Below are positions 45,240 to 57,109 of a stretch of DNA of 64,000 bases, piece by piece. The translations under genes were made by a program, and so were the position numbers. Where the stretch lies: assembly GCA_022496805.1 (NCBI GenBank), contig CM040088.1, positions 11,439,001-11,503,000 of the forward strand, written 5' to 3'. The DNA is from Pohlia nutans (Eukaryota; Streptophyta; Bryopsida; Bryales; Mniaceae). The notes below the pieces were generated by a model that saw only the letters and a list, made by a program, of their open reading frames with translations, had not been told where the DNA came from and ran no database searches. How positions within the stretch are numbered: position 1 is the first letter of the stretch; the number at the start of each line of letters is the position of its first letter.

Positions 45240-46250
45240 CAGGACCATATTTGAGTGATGAGCTACAATGTTAAATTGTTGGAATGAACGAAGCTGGCAA
45301 GTCCGTGACTGAAATTGCTCCCCATATCGGCAAGCACAAAGCAATGATTGTGAGAGTTCTACATACACTACTAGAAAATCCAACTAATCTGTTGATTCGG
45401 TCGCGTTGACCGGGACACTTTTCTGTTGATTTGAACAAAAAATTGACCAAATCAACAGAAATGTGTCCCGGTCAACACGACCAAATCAACAGATTAGTTG
45501 GATTTTCTAGTAGTGTATATAGGTACAGTGAAAGCAAAAGCGTGAAACTTGCTCCAAAGTCTAGGAGGCCTCGAAAGCTGAAGAATGGTGATAGAAGGAT
45601 TCTCAAGAGAGGGCCTTGCAAGAACCGCCAAACCCCCTCTTGCCAAAATTATGCAACAACTTTTGGTTCATGTTACTACTCGGACACTGTGGAAACATGT
45701 GCGGGAACTTGGCATGCATAGTTGGGTGGCACTTAAGAAACCTTTTTTGAATGTAAAGCACAAGGTTGATAAGTTGGAATTCGCAAAAACACATATGAAT
45801 TGAACAGTTGAGGATTGGAAAAAGGTAATCTATACAAACGAATCAACATTCGAAGTCGGTAAGCATTCATGCATAGTTTGAATTTTGCGATATGAGCATG
45901 AGAAGTTTCGTGAGAATTGTTTAGAACCTCATATAAGCTGGGAAAGGTAGCAATTATGGTGTGGGGTGCGATCACAAGCTCCACAAAGTCCAAACTTGTT
46001 TTCATTCCACGAGACAAACACACTTCGGTAGAGTTTGTTCAAATTGTGTATAAATTGGTATTACAAGATTATTATTACCATCATGATGAGTATGAGTATA
46101 TGATTTTGATGGAAGATGGCACACCTGTGCACCGTAGTAAGGTACCAACAATCTGGAGTCAAAAATGGGGTTAACAAAGCTTGTCTGGCCGGCTAATTCT
46201 CCCGATCTTAATCCATTGGAGTACATATGGATACAATGTATAGATCTAGT
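45240..46250 (+). pseudogene. dead Tc1-like (DD34E) transposase
   Basis: Broken transposase spread over several frames. The N-terminal helix-turn-helix region is visible at 45247-45360 (GMNEAGKSVTEIAPHIG, with one internal stop) and continues after a MITE insertion with VKLAPKSRRPRKL. Next, in another frame, come LGMHSWVALKKPFLNVKHK and VEDWKKVIYTNESTFEVGK, then VWGAI, LMEDGTPVHRSKV and WPANSPDLNPLEYIW. The catalytic order is therefore D, D, E, with the first Asp replaced by Asn. Counting across one frameshift, 34 residues separate the second Asp from the Glu, the Tc1 spacing. Several stops and frameshifts make it non-functional. The motif wording resembles fungal and animal Tc1 elements more than plant mariner-like DD39D. 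Confidence 0.8.
45366..45515. mobile_element. 150-bp palindromic MITE inserted in the transposase remnant
   Basis: Near-perfect hairpin: the left arm CACTACTAGAAAATCCAAC... is answered by ...GTTGGATTTTCTAGTAGTG. Arms of ~65-70 bp share CTGTTGATT and GTTGACCGGGACAC. It is flanked by TA on both sides and splits the N-terminal DNA-binding region of the Tc1-like transposase. A similar CACTACTAGAAAAT terminus stands at 43186. Confidence 0.75.
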
Positions 46251-47310
46251 TTAGTTAAAGCATTGACCGTACGACAAGGACAAAATGTAGGCATCAATGT
46301 GTTCACCATGGGATGCCTTACCTCAAGAGAACATCAAAAAACTAGTTTTCACAATGCCATCTTGTATGAATGCTATAATAAGTGCACAAAGTGGAGCTAC
46401 TCGGTGGTGATAGTAGTTGTAGGTTTTTGCACATTAATCCATAGTAGGTACAATGGTAGCTAGTTTATTTATTTCAATAAGCTTCTACACAATACTAGCT
46501 TCCAAATAGGTCTACCATCTCTTAATTTTTTTGAAAATAGAAGCAATTTTCTTCATGTTTACATTTTTATCTCTATGAGCTACCTGTTGCTGTTGTGCGA
46601 CTTTCTTTTGGTACAGTACAAAGGACTAACTCCATGACATGACACATCCAAATCAACCCCCACTACTCTCTGATATTTGTTTTGTTTGTCCCCTTCGATT
46701 ACACATAATTTTGATGATTACTTTATGTGATGTATCATTTATCCTCGAAAGAGGAGAGTAGTCTTGCACCAATGGCCCTTTGTCCGATGGACACTGGCTT
46801 ATTGTCAAGACGAACAGACACTTTATTCACGCCGGCCTCGGAAGAGGTCCGGAGTTTCTATTTATCTATCCATCTGATGTATCATAAGTGGTTGTTGAAA
46901 TTTGAGGTCCTTCAAGGATTTGTTCAAAAAACTTGTCAGTGAAGTCAATACCATATTTTCCCTTCTATGCCAGTTACCATCCATGTGTCATGTCACCTGA
47001 CACAACTTCCAACAAAAGAATAAGAGTCAACACTGGCTAAAGAATGTTATGTACTCAGTTCCCTAACTTGTGTTTTCGTAAATAAATCTCACACTGAAGT
47101 TGTTTTTAATCGAAACATAGTTTCTGTATTTGGGATTCGTCGGGTCTTTCTTGTTGACACAAGACTACAAACCAATGTTTTTGCTACTTCACGTAATTTT
47201 AATATGTTGATAGGTTATCCATTCCATTATGTGTCCAAAATTCTACGAAAGGTATTTTTTCTATTGTAAACTCATGAGTTAGTCATCCATCATATCTATC
47301 ATGTCGTATC
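46251..47310. other. spacer, no gene seen
   Basis: No reading frame or RNA recognised. It may include the 3' part of the Tc1-like element, but no right terminal repeat could be defined. Confidence 0.4.
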
Positions 47311-47485
47311 CATCCACCGTACCCGTACACACCAATCATCCACCATATCCATACATAATATTCATCCACCGTATCCATACATAATATTCATCCACCGTAT
47401 CCATACATAATAACCATCCACCGTATCCATACATAATACTCATCCACCGTATCCATACACATTAATCATCCACCGTATTCATCTG
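47311..47485. repeat. 26-bp tandem repeat
   Basis: About six to seven units of CATCCACCGTATCCATAC followed by ATAATATT, ATAATAAC, ATAATACT or ACATTAAT. The units abut without unique spacers. The array ends ~350 bp upstream of the helicase start codon. Confidence 0.85.
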
Positions 47486-47833
47486 CCATTCAAGTAGACG
47501 GGCGACCAAAACGGACAGAAAAGGGCGCCGCACGGCCCTGTGGCTGCCTGAAGGCCATCCATTCGCATGTCCGTGAATTCACAAGCTTTAGGGCTTTAGG
47601 GTTTTAGGGCGCCTGTGTGCCTGCTCCGCTGCAGGTCGGTCGCTTCAGTCTTGTCCGCCATTGCGCATTTTGCAACCATCTTTTCACACAATTTTTTCTT
47701 ATGCCGGAATCGCCTCCCTCATTTCCCCAGAGTATTTCTTTTCACTGGAGCTTAAGATTTATACACAGGATTTCCCTTAGCTAGGTTAATGGGTGTGATC
47801 GCCAGTTTAAAATTTTGAACAACTTCGTAGGGC

Positions 47834-50800
47834 ATGTTATGCATACCGAGAGAATCCTCCATGTTAGGAAGCACAGTGGCCACATCTTCCACTGTGACAA
47901 TTTCAAAGGCAGTGCTCTTATCAAGCGTCCAGTCGGACAGAATGCTTAGGGTTGTTCGATTTCAAGCTCACCGGCGGCTCCTACGTCGGCCGGACCTCCG
48001 CATCTACAAGCAGCTGGAGCCTCCGGCTGATCCGTGCATTTCCCATGATTTAATTCGAGCGGAGGGTTCGTGTAATGTAGAGTTAGGGTTTGAAGCGAAA
48101 GCAAAAAAGAGAATTGGTTTGAGCTCCTACTTTTCGGCTACGCGTGCCTCCCTAGGCGATGCTACATTTCGGAGATTCGGGAGAAGAGATCTTTTGAGCG
48201 CGCCGAATTATTATAATAACAAGAGGAGCGTTTTTGGTGATGCCGGTGTTGGAAATTTTACGCAGGCGCGAGAGTTGGGATACTATTCGTACGAGCAATA
48301 CTCAGAAGATGAATTAGGGTTTTATGAGAATGATGTGACGCCGCAATTTGTTGACACCGAGAGGTGGAAGTGGAGGTTGACGCAGTTTCTTCGCGATGGA
48401 AAGCAGCAGGAGATGGTCTCGATTGACAAGAAAGACCGGCGAGACTATGATCATATTAAATCGTTGGTGAAGCAAATGGGGCTTCATGTGCAATTGTATA
48501 CCAAGGTTCTCGTTATTAGCAAAGTGCCGCTTCCTAATTACCGGCCTGATCTGGATGACCGGAGGCCCCAACGACTGGTATTATACTCTTGCTTTCGACA
48601 TTCTTTCTACATGCTCTGAGAGACATTTTATTCGTAATTACATGTTGATGTCTAACTATCTGTTTTACTGTTTATCGCAGGTTAGTTTTCCAATCCAAGT
48701 TCAAAGAAAAGTTGATGCCCTGCTCAAGGAATTTGCATTCCGGAAGAAGCAGAGACAAATTTCTGATGGGAGTTTAGATGGGGAATCGGAAAGTGATGTA
48801 ACGGATGGTGAGGTAGAGCTTATTGAGAAAGCAGGGGCTGGTGATATGTTACCAGGCATGGCCAGCGCAATTCAGGAGGTGCAGAAGAAGCGCAGTAGGC
48901 AAATTCGAAACAAGCAAAGAAGCTGGCAAGAATCTGAACAGGGTCGTAAGATGCTTGAGTTCCGCAAAACTTTACCTGCTTATAAAGAGAGAGACGCTCT
49001 ACTGGAAGCTATTGCAAGGAACCAGGTAATGTTTGCTTTGTTATTTTGAAATGAAATGAATTGTTAACGTCCACTGAGAGGCCCGTGGCCCAAGGGACTA
49101 GCAGACGCGGAGATGAGCACTCTGTGATCGGTGCTCAGTGGCATGCTTTAAAATTTTACTGATTAGCTTGTGACAATTAGATGTGAAAAATTTATTAAGG
49201 TTTTCCATTGTGTTAAGTGTGTGAAAAGATCAAGATGTTTCGCTCTAATAGTATCATAGTAGGGACAATGAAAGATGAAATGGGATTTGGTTTCGACCTC
49301 ACTGGATGTGCACATTTGACATAGTCTTGATTCTCACCACGTAAGCACATTTTGAATGGAAAATTTCGTTAGTATGTCCTGTATGGTGGTTTTCATCAGC
49401 CTTTTCATGCTATTGTCATTAATGTATCGATTTCGCAATGTCTCAGGTCATTGTAGTTTCTGGTGAAACGGGCTGTGGAAAAACAACACAGTTGCCTCAG
49501 TACATTCTTGAATCCGAAATTGAAGCAGGGCGAGGAGCAACATGCAATATAATATGCACACAGCCCCGCCGAATATCTGCTGTATCAGTAGCGGAGAGGG
49601 TAGCTGCAGAAAGAGGGGAAAGTATTGGTGACTCTGTTGGTTACCAAGTTCGGTTAGAGGGTATGCGAAGTCGGCAAACCCAGTTACTCTTCTGCACGAC
49701 GGGAATTTTACTACGAAAGTTGATGAATGACTCAGAATTGAAGGGTGTTAGCCATGTCGTTGTAGATGAAATCCATGAGCGAGGCATGAACGAAGATTTC
49801 TTACTGATCGTTTTGAAAGACCTACTTCCTCGTCGGCCAGATCTCCGGCTTGTACTTATGAGTGCCACTCTGAATGCGGAGCTGTTTTCTTCCTTCTTCA
49901 AAAAAGCTCCCATGGCACATATCCCAGGTTTCACTCACCCTGTTAGATCTCATTTTCTTGAAGATGTTCTGGAATTAACTGGTTACCGGCTTACTGCCAC
50001 AAACCAGATTGATGATTACGGTCAGGACAAACAGTGGAAAATGAGGAAGCAGTATGTAACGACTCGCAAAAAGAATCCTCTGAACACCTTAGCTGATGAA
50101 GCATTAGCTGACCAAGACTATCGCCACCTTTCTCCTCGAACTCAAGCCTCCTTAGCAGCCTGGAGTCCAGACAATCTTGGCTTCAATCTGATAGAAAATG
50201 CTCTCCTTCACATTGCGCAACAGGAGCGAGAAGGTGCTGTTCTTGTGTTCATGACAGGAATGGAGGAAATTTCTGCGCTGAAAGACCAGCTTCGGAGTCA
50301 TCCAGTTTTAGGAAATCCTAAACGAGCTCAGGTCTTAGCTTGTCATGGATCCATGGCTACTGCGGAACAGAAACTCATCTTTGAGCACCCACCTCCTGGA
50401 GTTCGGAAAATAGTGCTGGCAACTAACATGGCAGAGACCAGCATCACAATTAACGATGTGGTCTTTGTGATAGATTGTGGAAAAGCTAAAGAAACTTCTT
50501 ATGATGCTTTGAACAACACTCCCTGCCTTTTGCCGACTTGGATTTCGCAGGCATCAGCAAGGCAACGACGCGGTAGGGCTGGCAGGGTGATGCCTGGAGT
50601 TTGTTACCATCTGTATCCCAAGGCTGTTTATGATGCTTTTGCAGAGTATCAGCAACCTGAGCTACTTCGTACTCCTCTTCATTCCCTCTGCCTTCAGATC
50701 AAAAGCCTAAAACTTGGAAGCATTGGCCAGTTTCTATCTAGGGCCTTACAGCCTCCGGAGCCCCTGGCGGTCCAAAACTCTGTGGACTTATTGAAAACCC

Positions 50801-52325
50801 TTGGAGCTCTCGATGAGAATGAAAATCTCACAAAACTTGGAAAACATCTTTCCCTTCTTCCAGTAGAACCTAATATTGGGAAGATGCTTATCATGGGATC
50901 TGTGTTTGGTTGTTTGGATCCCATTCTTACTATCGCCGCAGGCCTTGCAGTCCGTGATCCCTTCATCATGCCCGCAGATAAGAAGGAGCTGGCCGATGAA
51001 TCTAGGTTAAGTTTTTCTGGGGGTGATTCAAGTGACCATATTGCATTGGTGAGGGCCTATGAAGGATGGCAAGAGGCTATGATGCGAGGTGTAGCAGGCG
51101 AATATTGCTGGAAGAACTTTTTGTCTTTTCAAACTTTGCAGGGAATGTCTTCCTTGAGAAAGCAATTTTCCAGCCTGCTGATGGACGCTGGATTTTTGGA
51201 CAATGTCATGGATAAATTCAATAAGTACAGTGGTGACCGTGACTTAGTGAGGGGAGTGATATGCTCAGGCATGTATCCGGGAGTGATATCGGTGTATCGG
51301 CGTTCAAGGTACGGCTTGTGACTTGGAGATTTGTGTAATTTTATGTGTCTAGACGCGTGATTCTTTTTTCCAACAAACGTTCTAGTCCCTCAAGGATACA
51401 ATTCTTTTGGTTTTCTTTTTTTTGGTGATTATTGGACCCTGAACAGGTGATGGTAATTTTTTTGTGTAGATCAACTACTTTGAAGACGATTGAAGATGGG
51501 CAGGTTATGCTGCACCAGAATTCAGTGAATAGCAAGGATGTGGAGTTTCAATATCCATGGCTTGTCTTCACTGATAAAGTGAAGACCTCCAACGTGATGA
51601 TTCGGGACACCACCGGTGTATCAGATTCTATGCTTCTCTTGTTTGGTGGTCAGGTAGGACTGAAGTTTCGTCCTATTCAGAGTGCCAATGATGTTTTGTG
51701 TTTGTTCAATCAAGAAATTGATAGAATGAAATCGTTCACTCCTTGGTTCTTTTCTGAATGTAAAATGCCTATTGGATTGTCTCGATCTTCCTTAATCATG
51801 TTGTTTGTACTGGTGCAGGTGAATCAAGGTGGAGAACCGGGTCACTTGGTGATGAACGGTGGCTACTTAGAGTTTTTCATGGATCCAAGTGTGGCTCTTA
51901 TGTATCTAAGATTGCGAAAAGAGCTTGATGATCTGGTTTCAAGGAAACTAGTGAATCCCGAATTGAATGTTTATGAAGAAGGAAAAATTCTCATGAGAGC
52001 CATCTTTGAGGTTCTAGATGCTGACCAGTGTGAAGGATCCTTCACTTTTGGTCGTAAGGTGAAGGCACCCAAGCAATCTTCCAAGTCATCAGACAAATCA
52101 GACGTGAAGGGTTTGTTGCATACTTTGTTATTGCGGGCTGGAAAGAAGCCTCCTGTGTACAGAACGCGGATGGTGAAGGGACAGCTATACCAGTCATCAA
52201 TTGAAGTGAAAGGGAGGGGATTTACCGGGGAGCCTGCTAACAGCAAGAAGCTGGCAGAGAAGAATGTAAGTGCAGCGGCACTTGAATGGTTAACTGGCCT
52301 TTCAAAACCGAAACGCATGGCTTAA
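47834..52325 (+). CDS. DExH-box ATP-dependent RNA helicase (DHX36/DHX9-like, plant DExH3/DExH5 type)
   Basis: ATP-driven RNA helicase of superfamily 2. Exons 47834-48577, 48681-49025, 49447-51308, 51470-51653 and 51819-52325, all GT-AG, give 1213 residues, close to the ~1200 of plant relatives. An in-frame ATG at 47942 is an alternative start and would remove 36 Ser/Thr-rich residues. Visible motifs: GETGCGKT (I, 369-376), DEIH (II, 470-473), SAT (III, 502-504), [10 protein letters not shown] (V, 688-697) and QRRGRAGR (VI, 736-743). A winged-helix/HA2 region and OB fold follow. The last ~80 residues, including [10 protein letters not shown] and [16 protein letters not shown], look like a double-stranded RNA-binding domain. 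The TAA stop at 52323-52325 is also the left target duplication of a MITE, so the 3' untranslated region begins inside it. Confidence 0.92.
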
Positions 52326-52660
52326 GAGCATCTCCAATAGTGGCTCTTCGAAAGGCCTTTCCCCGTGCCCTTTGTCCCTTTGACATGGCTTGTGGTAGGC
52401 GTGTCTTTTGCCCCATCCATAGCACGTCCTCGGTGATAGGTGAAGGAGCAGAAGACCGGTCAAGAATCGTGAAAAGACTAGATTAGGAGATGAACATGGT
52501 GCTTGGCGAGCCTCGCCAAAAGGTGGAAATTTGGAGAGCCAAGGCGTCTTTTTGGCAAGCCCTGCGAGCAACTTACCGGTGGCGAGTGGTTGTTGGGGCA
52601 TGTGATTTAGCAAGAGCCGCGCTGTTGAGGGCTCATTTGAAGAGCCCGTTGGAGATGTTC
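52326..52660. mobile_element. PIF/Harbinger-like MITE at the helicase stop codon
   Basis: 335 bp with inverted ends GAGCATCTCCAATAG and CGTTGGAGATGTTC, a terminus common among plant MITEs. The flanking TAA at 52323-52325 and 52661-52663 is the TWA duplication of PIF/Harbinger. The left TAA serves as the helicase stop codon. Non-coding. Confidence 0.85.
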
Positions 52661-52663
52661 TAA

Positions 52664-54061
52664 GGTTGGCACTAGATTATGATCCTCTGTAATGTCGCGA
52701 GAAATGATTTTGCAGTGCACTCTGCACAAATGGTTAATCAGAGTTATATCTTGATTACAGCCATGCACAAGGATTCCACTAGTATATCCGTTTAGAAACG
52801 TAGTTTCATCCGACGAGCACAACCCTCTGGTGACGGAACCTGTGCACATTTGAGTACAAGGAGTGTGCGTCACATTCAAAATAGTTCACAGAGCTGCTGT
52901 GATGGAATCGGGACCTGACCAGCACAGAAGCCATACTGAAGAAAGTCAATGGAGGTCTCTTCATTCAACAAAACATGTGCTCAGGCTGATGTGGAAGAAA
53001 GCAAGCAGCATCAGATTTCAACGGATTTTGTTGCCATTAGACGGTAATCACTACGGTAACTTTTTGACTTTTTAATTTTTCATCATGGCGAGTACATACA
53101 TAATTTTGTACCGCACGGGGTCCACTCAATCTGGGTTTACAAGGAGCCCTGAGTAATATTTATTTATGAAGCTGCAGGTAGAAAGAAAGAAGCTCTGGCA
53201 GGTTGGGCAACACGTTACACGTTTTCACCTCTCTAGTGGGAAGTTTCTAGCAGCTTTTGTGCAGACTTGGTAGCTCAGTCATAGTCGGCATTCTTACTAG
53301 AATACCAATGCATTTTCTAGTGACCTAGAAAATCCTGTATTGCACGAGTCTTTGGCGTCATATAAGTCGGAGCTTCATGGGGGTGTTTGAATCCTCTTTT
53401 CATGTACCATTTTATTGGATGAGCAAATTGACATTTATGGACAGCTACTTTAAAACCACTTTCTGAGTTGAAGTTCTCAAAGTCAACACTGTTTACTGTC
53501 AGGGGGTGGCACGTTGAAGCCAGGATGGTTGTTTCTGCAACTTGGAATAGCAGGTGTCACTTAAAGGTTATACCGGCATACACATGACTAAGAAAGTTAG
53601 GACCTTTCCTACACGATTTTCAATGAGTGCGCATGAAAACCGTGTAGAGAATATATCTTTCTAGAGCTTGTGTAATATGTAGGGTTATTATTCTAGAGAG
53701 AAATGTGAAAGTTTGAAGATAAAGAAGATTCAAATAAGATAAGGAAGATTCAAAGAAGATAAAGAAGATTCAAAGAAGATAAAGAAGATTTAAAGAAGAT
53801 AAAGAAGATAAAGAACATTCAAAGAACAAAAGAACAAATGATTCAAAGAAGGCAACAAGGAAGGTGGTGTAAAATCTCATGATTGTTGCATTGTTTGTCT
53901 CTGACACAAATGTTTCTTCTATCTTTAATATAATTACCATTTTTGATAAAATTGTGCAAGGTGAGATAATTTTTTTTGGTATCAAGTTGTACAAAGAGGT
54001 ATTTTTAAAATAAACACTAAAAAAAAATGTAGAGACGGATGAGTTTTGACAAATTCTACCG
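52664..54061. other. 3' flank and spacer
   Basis: No further gene seen. A GAAGATAAA-type microsatellite lies at about 53715-53830 (units of GATTCAAAGAAGATAAAGAA). Confidence 0.45.
53715..53830. repeat. purine-rich tandem repeat
   Basis: Repeated AAGAAGATTCAAAGAAGATA units with small variations, about 115 bp, nearly all A and G on the plus strand. Confidence 0.8.
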
Positions 54062-54066
54062 TATTA

Positions 54067-54421
54067 GAGTTATCCGTAAACTAAAGGGTTGAGTGGGCCT
54101 TAGTTTGACTAAAATTTGGAGAAACTAAAACTATTGAGAGAAGTTCTAGGAAATCAAAAGAATGGGTGAGTGGGGACGGTCTAGGTATATATAGCGAGAA
54201 TCTATTGTCAGAAAAGGGGCTAGCAATGACCTTCTTCATGTGTGAAGGTGAATAATAGAAACTTGGATGAGAAGTTTTTAGCACCGATTTTGGTGCTTTC
54301 AAAGTTTGCATCCACAGTTTTTTTTTAGTGCCTGACACATGTTCTTTTTTTAGAATTAATGTCACTATTCACTCAAACTACAGTCCACTCACCCACTTTT
54401 GAGGGACTTTACGGATAACTC
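54067..54421. mobile_element. TIR element with TATTA direct repeats
   Basis: 355 bp, starting GAGTTATCCGTAAA and ending TTTACGGATAACTC. The subterminal GTTGAGTGG and TTAGTTTGA also recur inverted near the right end. It is flanked by TATTA at 54062-54066 and 54422-54426, possibly a 5-bp target duplication. Non-coding. Confidence 0.6.
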
Positions 54422-54426
54422 TATTA

Positions 54427-55595
54427 TAGAAGCAAGTTTGGTGGAAATCAATTCTAAAATGGCAAGTTGAAAATTTTAGAAAATTATTTGATCTATAATC
54501 TGAATTTTTGGCAGTGAGGGCATAGAAGCCTCCTAGGATGGCTTTGATCCTCTGGGCAGGTTGACTTCCCTTCCTTAACTGGGTTCGAAACCTTATGATG
54601 GCAATTTGATTTTAAACTTTAAAATTTTCATTTGATTTATTAAATTAGCTGACTATGCAATAATTAAATAATATAGTGTCATTTAACCACTTCTAGGTTA
54701 CGGCAAAGTGGAATGTCTGATAACCCTCCATCCTCTGCAAGTGTCATTTAGGCACCTTCAACAACCACCACTCAAGGAAACTAAAAATGCACACTTGTGA
54801 TTTACTTATGAGTCAATTGGAGGTTTCTATAGGCGGATGAAATTGGGGCTCAGTTTAGCATGCAATTCATGATATTTTTGGATTACAAACATACCACCTA
54901 CATGTCACAAGTAGAATATGGCTATATTTTTACTTTCAAGATTTATATAAATTATATATTTTTTTTAACTTTCAATTATTTTCTTTATAAATCATATAAT
55001 TTATTCACTAAAAACATTCAAGTGTCGATTCCCCCTCTATTCTGAACACAACTACTTAATTGAGTGGTTTAAAGGCATTTTACGTTATAGAATGGTATGT
55101 TGAACATGCTATGTAGATATGGTAGATGTTTTCAGATATCAAAGTCTATTTACGAGAGAAGACACCAAAAATAAACTTTATTACCCATGTCTTCAAGGCA
55201 TGAATAGACAAACTACCCACAATATACTCTTTATTTTCGATAGTCTTTAGACCAATATTATAAAATATATTCAAATAATCTCAATAACGTGGCTCACATT
55301 ATTTAGAGTAAGGTAGAATGTCTTGAAACAAATTACTTAAACTTTTTCAATCCTATGTGCAATAGGAATAGAAGGTGATTAGTATTTTTCTTTCATACAA
55401 AAATAGAACTCATGAAGAATTCAATTTTATTTCTATGTTTTTATTCTAAAAAATGAAATTTCTACAAATTTTCAAATCAAGGAGTTAGTCATCACCAAAA
55501 ACCAATAACTAGACTATTCCAAATTTGTGAACATGATTTCAAAAAACCTCTACAAATTTGATTAATAGACACACAAGTGGCATTGAGTTTCACTA
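54427..55595. other. AT-rich spacer, no gene seen
   Basis: Nothing recognisable apart from a tRNA-like B-box sequence near 54580-54592 (GGGTTCGAAACC), which could be a SINE relic. Confidence 0.4.
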
Positions 55596-55599
55596 TTAA

Positions 55600-56567
55600 C
55601 CCCTAATCGTCCCGATGTCCATATTTTGGACGTTTCTTGGGGACATTCACCTACAAAGAGCTGTAACTTTTGCAAAAAATGTCCAATTTCAATGAAATTT
55701 TGGGAAAACAAACCGCATGATGTATGGAATGAATGGTAAAAATTTCAGGTCAATCCAATATGTACTGTATCTGAGGGTTAGATTCGGACAGTACTGTGTC
55801 AAAATCTGATTTCCACATCATATTTTAAGAGGTCCACGTCACCATAAACCAATCACAAGATGACATGTGGCACTTTTGGACAAAAAGTAATTAATTAATG
55901 TTGAAACTGACCACGGCGTAAGGTATTGAATTTTGGATGATCATTTGAAAGTAGGGTCCTTTTTTTTGGACAGTTTTTGTGCATTTTGATGGCTGCAACT
56001 TTGGGGGCTTGTATCTCCTGCATCCCATGTCCGTCTTCAATAAAAATTATTGGATTGGATTCCCCTTGAAGTCTAGTTATCATGGTAAATTTTCATTTCA
56101 ATCCATGTTGTTTTGAATGTTTGGGAATCATTTTGGTGCACAGGTCAAGTTTGGACACTTTTTGCTTTTTGGATCAAATGGGTCACTTTTCGGGCTACTT
56201 TTTGACATTGCAAGGCCATTTTAGGGCACATTAAATTTTTTACATGAGGTTTTTTGGTACCAATATGTTTATATGATGATTTTGAACTGCTTTATAGTTG
56301 AATTTTTTTTCATTTGAGTAATTTTGAAAACGAATTTCACCTCTAACTGTGTTGCCAGGAAAATTTCAGCATCCTTTTTTTACACTAAAATACTAAGATC
56401 TTGCAATCTATATGGCCAAATGACTCCAAATTTGATTCACATCATCTACAATATGTATATTACAAGATTGTACAGTTGAGATTTCTATACCTCACTTACA
56501 TTTACACCTATAACACATCAAAAGCGATGATGTTTTTAAGCCCAAAAAAGCTAGGGACGCATAGGGG
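55600..56567. mobile_element. TTAA-type element, longest copy
   Basis: 968 bp, CCCCTAATCGTCCCGATG at the left and GCTAGGGACGCATAGGGG at the right, flanked by TTAA at 55596-55599 and 56568-56571. It is the inverted counterpart of 37168-37977. A 62-residue frame (minus, 55895-56083) is partly shared by both copies but shows no sign of constraint. Confidence 0.75.
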
Positions 56568-57109
56568 TTAACTATTATGGGTCACTACTACACACATTGG
56601 TTTTAGGTGTAATAACTGTTCTAGGACATTCTACCTTATACAATGTCGATGTATACAATGTCGATGTATACAATGTCGATATAACATTCTTGAACTGCTT
56701 TGATTTGAGGTTGCTTTTGTACAATGTTTTTATAAGGACATCATTCCTCAACAATAGAAATAATGACTCCACAACAACATTGTACCGTAGTACTATAGCA
56801 TGTTCGCCACCTTTGAAACAAATAATTAGTTAAAATTAAAAATATGGTTTGTCCCAAGTTTTGGGATTTATTGAAAATTTGTCTAGCTAAACATTTCAAA
56901 CGAATACTAGCAACTTTTGAACAAATATTATCATTTTAGATGAATATCAATATGTTTTGGATGAATAACAACATTTTTGTGAATTCATTACTTTTCTAAA
57001 TTTTCGTTTCATAGGACCAATAATTTTCAGTGTATATTTTTATTTTATATTTGTTTATTTATTTATTATTTAGAATTATTTTTGGGCAAAGTTGCTATGG
57101 TACTACAAT

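Noticed and set aside
45431..45721. 96-residue frame over the palindromic MITE
   Set aside because: It mixes MITE sequence with one frame of a broken transposase; not a real gene.
47311..47485. Regularly spaced repeat array resembling a CRISPR
   Set aside because: The 26-bp units abut with no unique spacers and the genome is eukaryotic; it is a plain tandem repeat.
49078..49145. GC-richer tRNA-like block in helicase intron 2
   Set aside because: It does not fold into a cloverleaf and lacks clear A and B boxes.
51654..51818. Open frame continuing from helicase exon 4 into the next 165 bases
   Set aside because: The frame stays open, but it is bordered by GTAGGA and TGCAG sites and its sequence breaks the family alignment between FGGQ and the GHLVM region; treated as an intron, though retention cannot be excluded.
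53265..53300. TTGGTAGCTCAGT-like tRNA start
   Set aside because: No matching T arm or acceptor complement within 100 bp.
55895..56083. 62-residue frame partly shared by two TTAA elements (also near 37650-37830, inverted)
   Set aside because: Differences between the two copies are mostly amino-acid changing, with no sign of purifying selection or family similarity; the sharing follows from element homology.
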